Source: Culex pipiens pallens (lineage: Eukaryota > Arthropoda > Insecta > Diptera > Culicidae). Taken from it: a DNA stretch of 64,000 nucleotides. Position numbers and translations under genes: made by a program. Below the pieces are notes generated by a model that made no database searches, had not been told where the DNA came from, and saw only the letters and a list, made by a program, of their open reading frames with translations. Within the stretch, counting starts at the first letter, position 1; each line of letters starts with the position of its first letter. The DNA lies in assembly GCF_016801865.2 (NCBI RefSeq), contig NC_068939.1:94010067-94074066 (forward strand), read 5' to 3'. Below are positions 56,221 through 64,000 of this stretch, one piece after another.

Positions 56221-57309
56221 TGTAGCGAACCTAAATTCCTACTTAAACTCACACCCTCATCCACGCCCAGACATTATTTTATAATCCAAATGTACATATA
56301 CCCCCGCCTAGCAACAAGGCTGGCGAGGCATCACTAAAGCCAGAGGTCCGTCTCTCCACTACTCTCTCTTTAGAACAGACAAAGAGAAAGAGAGGAAGAG
56401 TCAAGAAGGCTCTCACTTATTGATTAATTTCCCCAGTTAGTAACCTTGGCATTCTTGCCCTCGGTTGACTCGGACCCGCACACGTCGGCGACACCTCTCC
56501 TCGCCCTCACCCTTACCGATTTTATAATTCCCAGGAAAAGTGCGCAACTCTAATAAAGCACACCTCTTATTAAGTCCTCGGCCCTGGTTCCATATGCATT
56601 TGGGCTGTGACGTAATCACGCCTGACGATAGCACACAAGGGCATCAATTTATGAAGGGAGGTCAGGGATAAGCAAGTCCGGTAGCAAGTGCGCTTCGGAT
56701 TATGACGTCACCGTTCGGTGTTTGGGGCAGGTCAAGGCTAAGAGGTTCAAGCGGGAAAAAGACCTCTCGCCTGGGGATGATACCCGGGGAATAGCGACAT
56801 CTAAGTACAGCGCCCCGGGTCCAAAGGTGAAAAACAACAATGGAAATTTCCACTAACTTGATCGTGGGAAAGTCCAAAGATCACTTAGTAGTGGAAATTT
56901 CCGATACCTTTGGAATGTCCACGCGTTCGCGGTCATTGACCGGAACCAAGGTCACTTCCCCTCCAATTATCGAGAGAATCGATATTTTAGTACAAAAGAG
57001 TGGGGATGGGATACTAATCTTGACCTTAGTATAAAAGGTGATCGAATGGACACCATTAATCAGTTATTTCAGAGTTATTTCAGTTATTCAGCTACAGAGT
57101 TACTAGGCTGTTCAGTAGGCTACTTTGCTAATCTTCAAATCGTGTTGAATTGTGATCCTTAAACAGTAATTGAAGTTGTAATTGTATTTGTGTTGTAATA
57201 AAAGGTTGTAAAAGTGTGTAAAAGTGAAGTGTTATAACTCCGAAAGGTATAATCTCACACCCAGACGACTCCTCCAAAACAAAGGTCCTGGATACTTCCA
57301 GCATCTACA
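56221..57309 (+). mobile_element. 3' LTR
   Basis: 1089 bp, apparently identical to 43625-44713 at every position I compared, including TATA at 57030 and AATAAA at 57197. A 70-codon reverse frame over its start (56052-56264) is not credible. Confidence 0.95.
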
Positions 57310-57313
57310 CAAG
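57310..57313. repeat. Target-site duplication CAAG, right
   Basis: Matches 43621-43624. Confidence 0.9.
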
Positions 57314-57450
57314 CAATAACTGTTCCAACATGGGTTATGATAATACACAGTAAGGAACTCCAAAACTCTGCTATGTACCTCAAAAGAACTTATTGTATCT
57401 TGATTATTCACCAATAAAACCGAATTGAATTGAATTGAACTGCTAGGATG
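57310..57450 (+). mobile_element. 3' end of the gag-only non-LTR element
   Basis: Continues the 3' UTR interrupted at 43624. Carries AATAAAACC at about 57412 and a short tail of GAATT repeats. The right edge is approximate and no target duplication was resolved. Confidence 0.6.
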
Positions 57451-57527
57451 CAGCCTCTTAAAGCTTCGTTTTTTTAATTAAAAAATAAACTTTTGTAATT
57501 GAATTTTCTGCTCTTTCCAATAAAATA

Positions 57528-57746
57528 GGGGAAATTTCCGCATGTTTGGCAGGTACATGACTAGGTCCTAACTTTGCTAAATGTCCAATTTGCAAATTCT
57601 TACTATTAAAAAAATAATTTTCCGAATGTTTTGATAGAAACTTGCTTGCTCACTTCCCATTAAGCTATTTATTGCTTGATATGGGCTGAAAAAGCGTCCA
57701 CCGTATGCCAAAATTAGGTTTACGATGGAAGTACATGCCGTTCCCC
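57528..57746. mobile_element. TA-flanked MITE (GGGGAA termini), copy 2
   Basis: A 219-bp relative of 16584-16771: starts GGGGAAATTTCCGCATGTTT, ends TTCCCC, with TA at 57526-57527 and 57747-57748. Confidence 0.6.
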
Positions 57747-57944
57747 TATATTACAAGTATTTTAAGTCCTTTTAACGGATACGTTTTTAAAATAGATTTT
57801 AAGTTGATTACGTATCTTTATTTCTTCATAAAACATATTTCCACATTTTGCACCATCCAATGGGACAAAAAAAAACGAAAAAACTGTGTGAACATTTTTT
57901 GCTAAATTGAGAAACAAATTTCGGTCTTCTTTTTCTGAAAGTTA

Positions 57945-57952
57945 CTAATAAT
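57945..57952. repeat. 8-bp target-site duplication CTAATAAT, left
   Basis: Repeated exactly at 60345-60352, bracketing the hAT-type element. Confidence 0.9.
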
Positions 57953-60344
57953 CAGGGCTGTGGAGTCGGAGTCGGAGTCGGAGCCGGAGTCGGAGCCGGA
58001 GTCGGTGGAGTCGGGTCTTTTTGGGGACCTGGAGTCGGAGTCGTCAAAACTCGAACAGCTGGAGTCGGAGTCGGAGCCGGAGTCGGCTAAATTTTAAGAG
58101 CTGGAGTCGGAGTCGGAGTCGGAGCCGAAGATTTCTGATAACCCGGAGTCGGAGTCGGAGCCGGAGTTATCTTAAATTCAACAAAAAATATGTTTTTATT
58201 ATTGTTCAATATTTCCTATAGAACAGCTTAGTTTACAAAACATCTTATATTTTTAATTGATTTATCAGATGCCATTATGTTTTTGAAGCTTTTTATTGTG
58301 ATTGAAAAGCTCTAATTGTGTTATTACACTATAATCACTAAATGATCACCTCTTACCCAAGTATGTAGTATCAAAATCATAAAAATAATAAAAAAATATT
58401 GGTTATGTAGTCAGACATATCTAATTGATTCTTGAATGCTTCCTTTTGCCTATATTTATGTGCCCTTTCAATTCAAATTTGACCAAATTTCATCCAGTTA
58501 TTTCTGAAAAAAGTACACACACAGTCATCTTTTACCCCGATAGCATATGTCTTGAAAGTTTTAAGTTAAATTATTTTTTAGGAAAAAATTACGAGGTACA
58601 TAAAAAGATTAAAAATAATAATCACTGTTTTTTGCAAATCGAAAAAGAGTCACTGATAGTTTAACTTTTGTAACAAATAATCAACGATAATAACAACCTC
58701 TTACGTGGAACTCAACATGCGCATTTTGTTTATAACTGAGTACAAGAAAATCAAAGTGTTGCATTTAAAAGTCTTGAAACTAACGAAAAATATTAAAAGA
58801 AGTAGCAACAAATTTTGAAATAATCGTTGATTGTTGATGTTGATTTTAGGTAAACTATTTTGATATTGTTGCAAATTATCGTTGAACAAATCTCAAGAAT
58901 TCAGTACAAAAATGAACTAATAAAAAAATGTATAGAACAAAATATAGGATTTTGATTTATTATTCAAATATTATAAAAAACAAAATCAAAATATTATCAA
59001 CTGGTATGAATTTTCTCATATTGTATGTCCCACGCCAATATGCCGGAAGGTGGTAATCATTTCATATCAATGTACCTTAAAAAAATGAAATATTTGTGAC
59101 CTAGACAATATTTTACTTGTGGATATTTGTTTTTTATTATATTTTAAGTTTTTTCATATATTTTGATGGAGGCGCAAGATCATTCATAAAGCTTCGTTTT
59201 AGGTGAAGATTCACGAAGTATCGTGCGCCTCCTTTTTAAAGTATATAAAATTTTAAAATTAAAATAAATTCAAAATTTCCAGGGTAAAATATTTTCCATG
59301 TCAAAGATTTTTAAAAAAGGACATCTTAAGCGTCTTTTCCACGAAGAAATTGTTTAGATACATTGATTTGCAATAATAATCTACTTCAGCCATGGTGTGA
59401 TGTCCATGTACGTCTTAAAAAAAATGTTTCGTTTAAAATTGTCATTTAAAAAACAATGTGCTTGTCACTGTGCTTCTTACAAATGTCAGCCTGAAAGTGA
59501 GCAAATTGAATTTTAATGTTCAATAGATCATTAAGGCCAGGTTTCTTTTAGTTATTCATTCAAAAATAACAATTTAATATTTAAATTTATTAGCTTTGAG
59601 AAAAATATTTTCAAATTTGAGGTTAAGCAAATAAATTCAAATTCGCTTACAAAACTGTTCTTCTCAAAATGCCTCTAAAACTGAAGATATTTTTTGATTT
59701 CTGTTTCCATAACGTATAAAACTTGTAACCTAGAAACTTTTTTTTCCGTTTATTTACTTAACTTTACTTTACTTAACTTATTTTTCTTTAGAACAACATG
59801 ACGCTTAGAGAGTATTTAAATAATTCTATTTAAAAACGAAACTATTGGCACTACGCCCCCCGGGGCATGGCCTTCCTCTAACGTGGGATTTCTGCTCCAG
59901 CGCCTCTGACGAGACAGGAGAAACCGGGACCGACGTTTTACTTCACCATCCGATAGAAGCTCAGTGGATAAGGCGGGAATCGAACCCGCGTCTCATAGCA
60001 TCATCGGGATCGGCAGCCGAAGCCGCTACCCCTGCGCCACGAGACCCTACTGAATTCTATTTATCAATGTGTTAAAAATAATTAACTAATAATAGTTAAC
60101 TAACTTTTGAAACATTAAAAAATATGTGGAGTCGGAGTTGGAGTCGGAGCCAACCATTTGTTGAAAGCTGGAGTCGGAGTCGGAGTTGGCTAGAGTTGGT
60201 AGGCCGGAGTCGGAGTCGGAGTCGGAGCCAACCATTTGTTGAAAGCCGGAGCCGGAGTCGGAGTCGGAGTCGGCTAATCTGAGAAAGCCGGAGTCGGAGT
60301 CGGAGTCGGAGTCGTTTTAAATATGACCCGACTCCGCAGCCCTG
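57953..60344. mobile_element. Non-autonomous hAT-type element with GGAGTC subterminal repeats
   Basis: 2392 bp. The terminal inverted repeats CAGGGCTGTGGAGTCGG and (reverse) CAGGGCTGCGGAGTCGG match at 16 of 17 positions, and the 8-bp duplication is diagnostic of hAT. Both ends are packed with (GGAGTC)n blocks (57961-58170 and 60125-60318). The interior is AT-rich without a transposase frame and contains a later SINE insertion at 59833-60052. The interior frames are chance. Confidence 0.85.
59833..60052 (-). mobile_element. tRNA-derived SINE inside the hAT element
   Basis: Reverse-strand head GGTCTCGTGGCGCAGGGGTA with B box GGGTTCGATTCCC, then a GC-rich body ending in TAGTGCCAATAG and a short T-rich tail. 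It is bounded by an 11-bp duplication AATTCTATTTA at 59822-59832 and 60053-60063. A 76-codon forward frame here is not a gene. Confidence 0.85.
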
Positions 60345-60352
60345 CTAATAAT

Positions 60353-61977
60353 AACCTTTAACTTTACCGAAGACACCAAATCGATCAGAAAATTCTTTTG
60401 ACAAAGGGAATGCAACAAGTTTAAATCAGAAGATTTTTCACAGCACGAGTTATATAGTCATCCAACAAGGTTTACCGAGTTGGATTAATACGAAAAGTGC
60501 TGAAAAAATCATGTTTTGCAACGAACGGCAAACAACTTTTTTTGCAACTCATTTGAGTGTTCTACTTTTCAGCCTGTTGTATCGAAAAGATTCTACTTTC
60601 TGTTCAATTCTGCTGTTTTTGATGTGGAAAAGTAGGCCGTTTTGCCTTTTTAGAATGACATGAAAACTTAGTAGTTTTAAAATAGAGCTGCAAAAAGTTT
60701 TATTAAAATAAAAAATAGAAGTTTATACAACAAGTTGCAAAAAGAAGATTTTTTCAGCACGAGTCGTACATTTATCCAACGAGGTTCACCGAGTTGGATA
60801 AATACGAAGAGTGCTGAAAAAATCAAGTTTTGCAACGAGTTCCATACAACATTTTTCGCAATTCCAAAAAACACACACTGAGTAAAATTTTAAGTCAAAT
60901 TTTCATGTATTTTGTCAATAAATCGTTTAAATAAAAAAATGTTGAAAAGTGTTACTTTTCGAAACAAGTGCTAAAAAGTTCAACTTTTCAGCAGCCATTT
61001 GAGTGCTGAAAAGTAGAACTTTTCAGCATTTATTTTGAAAAGTGTTGTTATTCGATTCTGTTATTTTTGGTACAGAAAAGTAGGCTATTTCGTCGTTCAA
61101 GAATGACAGGAAAAGTGAGTAGTTTCACGACGGAATTACAAAATAAAATATTTCCATAATAAAAAATGTTAAAAATGTAATATTTTGAAAGTGAATGCCG
61201 TAGACTATAAATCCTCAAAAGATAAGGAATAAATCAATAATAAAAAAGAACATCTTAAATCATTTTGCGAAAGCACATAGTAATTCGAAATTGATTTTCA
61301 CCTGTTCAAAAAAAGTATTTGTTTAGCGTATAAAAAACAGGTGCATTTGGACATGATAGTCAATCTCGGTTGAAAAATCTCGTTATTACCTTGTATTTAA
61401 TACATAATTTAAACTATTTCTATAACCATAAACCATTCCAATCCATAATTTAAACTATTTACAACATTTTTAGTTTTTCATTATTCAAATTTTAAATAAG
61501 GCTGCTAACTTTTTTTAAGAATAATAAATTACAGCCCAGACTCGATTATTCAAAGGTCTCGTTGTCTTATTTTTTATTGTCGAGCTTAAATATGACCTCT
61601 AAGTTACTCTTAAGTGGTTTAAATTTTTAGATCCAAGATGGTGCCAAAATGATGGCTGTGAAATATTTAAAAAATATATCCAGTAGTTTTAAAACAAAAA
61701 ACATTTAAATTTGATTAAAATGGGATCGCAGAACTCGAATATGACGTAAAAAGCAAGAAAATATAAAAATATTTTTATTCGATTATCTCAAGATCCATAA
61801 AAACTAGAGCGTCCAATTTCCCGTCCCAGAGAAAAAACTTGGGAAATTCCAGGGATTCCCCGAAAAAAAATATTTTCCGTTTCCCGGAAAATTTGAAAAT
61901 TTCCAGGGAATTCCCGAAATTTAAGCGGAGGTAAACATTTTCTTAACTTTTTGGCAAATTTTTTAACAAAATACAAA
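60353..61977. repeat. AT-rich region with a palindromic repeat pair
   Basis: Two related units (about 60425-60650 and 60745-61130) share TTTTTCAGCACGAG, CGAGTTGGAT.AATACGAA and GTGCTGAAAAAATCA. Each unit is partly palindromic. The rest is unique AT-rich sequence. No gene. Confidence 0.55.
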
Positions 61978-62222
61978 TAAAAAAACGAAGTTGACTTAAT
62001 AGCTGTCGGCCACCATTGCTAGTACCAACTAATAGTGTCTTCCTTTTAACTACAAGGACTTCGCCGGCTTGGGCTCCTAAGTGTTTGAGAACGGCATGGA
62101 GCGACGGCGCCGGGTACCCATATTTACATTTAGAATTTAAGAGCGCCCGCCGTGGGATTCGAACCAGCAACCTCTGGATTGTGAGTCCAGTGCGCAGTTC
62201 AATTGATCCACACGGGTGGGAC
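61978..62222 (-). mobile_element. tRNA-derived SINE, 245 bp
   Basis: The reverse-strand head is tRNA-like: an anticodon-stem-like CTGGACTCACAATCCAG (loop CTCACAA) and B box GGTTCGAATCC. An unrelated body follows. ACAAAATACAAA occurs at 61966-61977 and at 62223-62234 as the target duplication. The reverse frame of 126 codons across it is spurious. Confidence 0.8.
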
Positions 62223-62662
62223 ACAAAATACAAAAATAAAATACAAAAAATAGTGAAAGACGTCAACTGAATTGAAGAATTTACTGTTGTTATTGAACTT
62301 ATCAGTTCGTCTAAAAAAATCATTCATTCGATATTATGGAATTAAAATAAGATTGGTAAGTTTTTTTAACAAAAAATGTTCTCACTAATCGTTTGTGTTT
62401 TGCAATCAGAAACATACGGTAATTAAAAACATCAGCAATTATTGGACACTGAACTCAAACATAAATAATGATGATGCTCCATTTTACAGCCAATTGCTCA
62501 TTTGTCCCAGCGTCCAATAGAAAAAAAATCATTATTCATTATTCAATGCAATGCTCGTAGCCCTCAAAAAAACAACCACTCTGGATAAACATGTGCAAGT
62601 AAACACAATAATAACAACCGGCATGAATATGTCATGTCACGACCCTTCATTGTTTGTGTTAG

Positions 62663-62879
62663 TCCCATTCGGGGTTCCAAGGGTAAATATACACCCACCA
62701 ACCCCAGAAGTCCACCGCCGAGGTTTACCACCCCCAGCACCCCCGAAAAGTCAAGGGTGGGAAAAATCGGTTCCGGTGCTGCTGGTCAGGTCAGCAAAGG
62801 TGCCGCCATTAATGCGCCAAAATCCTCCAATCTACATTTACCGGTCGGTTTCGAGCGTGGGTCGGTGGTGGAAAATCAG
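62663..62879 (+). CDS. Candidate host exon, P/S/T-rich
   Basis: Preceded by a good acceptor (TTCATTGTTTGTGTTAG, ending 62662) and followed by CAG|GTTAAT. The frame is open through the exon (217 nt) and encodes a proline-, serine- and threonine-rich basic segment (for example NPRSPPPRFTTPSTPEK), a composition typical of linker regions of insect cytoskeletal or signalling proteins. Base composition differs from the AT-rich surroundings. The donor is weak. I cannot name the gene. An alternative is a chance frame in a conserved non-coding region. Confidence 0.4.
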
Positions 62880-63075
62880 GTTAATAACGGGAATTCAATT
62901 TAATTATTTTTAATTCCAGGGTGTCGCCAAAGTGCAGCCCATCTCGGTTGGCCGTTGTTATTGTTCTGGATTTCATTTTTAAATGCATTTCTGAAGGAAG
63001 GGATAATTTGAATATCGTGATATTGAGAAAAAATAATTTAATAATTGTAATTAATTCATTTTTCTCACTTCAAAG

Positions 63076-63191
63076 AAATACGTAAAACTCCATCGTTGGA
63101 CTCATTGAAAGGGCAGAATTCCCGATTGGACCCACCCGTGAGGTTGACCACGTATGCAAATAAGCTGGTAGCGCGAATCTGTGGTGAAACG
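63076..63191 (+). CDS. Candidate host exon 2
   Basis: Lies after CTCACTTCAAAG (ending 63075) and before a good donor ACG|GTAGGT. The 116-nt frame encodes a compact, protein-like stretch (including LTTYANKLVARICGET). It needs one base from the preceding exon, whereas 62663-62879 ends in phase 0 at its likely donor, so the two do not join directly. A further acceptor-like site lies at 62920 (TTTTAATTCCAG). Confidence rests on composition and splice sites only. Confidence 0.35.
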
Positions 63192-63419
63192 GTAGGTTTA
63201 AAGTCGCGTGACATCATTGGTCCGCCAAAAAAACAGGGGCAAACCATTGTGTGTTCATTGGGGTCAAATCCTCGCAGATTCCATGCAAACAACACGCACA
63301 CACAAAAAAACTCACCCCGCTGAACCAAACTCCCCTCGAACAGGTCACCACCGTTGTGCTATCTTATTGCATGTTTGATAAAGTGCAAAACGAGATTATG
63401 TTGTACCGGTCCAAAAAAT

Positions 63420-63520
63420 AACGCCAGTGTCGTGTCGACCGTGGGAATCGATCCCGTAACCCTTACTAATCAGTACCGTGCCTTTACAGTATCGGCCACC
63501 ACAGCTCTGGTGTGCGTAGG
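63420..63520 (-). mobile_element. tRNA-derived SINE head, reverse strand
   Basis: Reverse strand: A-box-like GTGGCCGATACTGTAAAGGC and B-box-like GGGATCGATTCCC. Same family as 25549-25635 by the shared A-box region. Ends unresolved. Confidence 0.55.
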
Positions 63521-64000
63521 TCAGAAGCATTATCCTCTCAAATAAAATCAAGAGCATTTTACTCTCGACTGAATGACAACTTTGACAACCTGAACTCATG
63601 CACGGGCGAGTAGTGCGTTGCGACAAGGTGGCACAACGTCGCCGGCTTGCATCCCTTCTGCATTTTGTCATTTTATGTGATTTATGTGTTATGAATATTA
63701 AATAGGTGTCACTATCCATGCTTATGGACTGGGTACATGCTTTTTTGTGTGTAAAGGATGAGTTATTTTTTCAATCCCCGAAAACAAAACAAAAAACCAA
63801 CAACAAAACCTTCGGCTCCGGTGGCCGGTGGCGTTTGTTTTAAAATCGTGAAACGCCAACAACGACGATAAATAATAATTTAATAATAGCTTTTGAAATT
63901 AAGAACAACTTTGCCTCTGCACAGACAGGTTGTTAAGGGGTGGTGGGTGAGAGGACTTTTCGTTTCATCCCTTGCTGCAGGTCACGAGATATCCAGGCTG
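63521..64000. other. No gene seen
   Basis: Sequence up to the window end with short chance frames only. Part of 63521-63600 may be the 5' extension of the SINE. Confidence 0.4.

Larger units (their letters stand above)
43625..57309 (+). mobile_element. 13.7-kb errantivirus-like (Ty3/gypsy) endogenous retrovirus
   Basis: Complete LTR element: two 1089-bp LTRs that look identical, primer-binding region, gag, pol (protease, RT, RNase H, integrase), env, a 4-kb accessory segment and a 3' polypurine tract. Pol domain order and the YLDD and GPY motifs place it in Ty3/gypsy. The env ORF with a furin-type site and C-terminal membrane anchor places it among the insect errantiviruses. The intact frames and matching LTRs indicate very recent insertion. 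At 13,685 bp it is much longer than the usual 7-8 kb of the group, because of the segment after env. Confidence 0.93.

Noticed and set aside
56052..56264. Reverse frame of 70 codons across the 3' LTR boundary
   Set aside because: Overlaps the polypurine tract and LTR start, which are functional DNA; no splice or domain support.

Overview
The window is eukaryotic, AT-rich and dominated by transposable elements. It most resembles an intergenic or intronic stretch of a mosquito genome, probably Culex. The evidence is the density of miniature inverted-repeat elements and tRNA-derived SINEs (one apparently dimeric, an architecture known from Culex pipiens), insect-type short introns (73 and 79 nt) and an insect errantivirus-like LTR element. 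The species is an inference. I see no bacterial-type genes, no rRNA and no CRISPR. The only possible host coding sequence is a pair of candidate exons near 62.7-63.2 kb.

Layout. 1-6.7 kb: old inverted-repeat families with nested MITEs and a 94-copy octamer array. 7-12.7 kb: a TIR element, tRNA-like fragments, unique sequence and a GC-rich patch. 13.3-14.7 kb: a large palindrome. 15.9-25.95 kb: MITEs, a 1-kb retroelement with a 22-bp target duplication, and a three-level nest of elements. 26-29.4 kb: mostly unique sequence. 29.4-32.1 kb: a MITE, then a 1-kb retroelement split by a 718-bp foldback. 33.7-38.2 kb: two oppositely oriented elements carrying 164-bp tandem arrays, then a SINE. 38.6-42 kb: unique. 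42.07-57.45 kb: a gag-only non-LTR element split by a 13,685-bp LTR retroelement. 57.5-62.2 kb: a TA-flanked MITE, a hAT-type element with a SINE inside it, and another SINE. 62.2-64 kb: candidate exons and a SINE.

The centrepiece is the LTR element at 43625-57309. Its two LTRs are 1089 bp each and look identical. They end in TGTAG...CTACA and are flanked by a 4-bp duplication, CAAG. Gag, pol and env are all uninterrupted. A textbook -1 frameshift signal joins gag to pol. The env start codon and the first residues of its leader lie on a short 5' exon before gag, spliced over 5.6 kb to the env body.

Between env and the 3' LTR lie 4 kb that ordinary errantiviruses lack. This segment holds (i) a three-exon gene on the opposite strand (109 codons, two perfect GT-AG introns), (ii) a divergently oriented 270-codon ORF with two CxxC pairs and a basic tract, and (iii) a 79-codon basic ORF. 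I regard this accessory module as the best candidate for an undescribed system: a recently mobile insect endogenous retrovirus with its own antisense and sense accessory genes. All functions of these extra genes are unknown.
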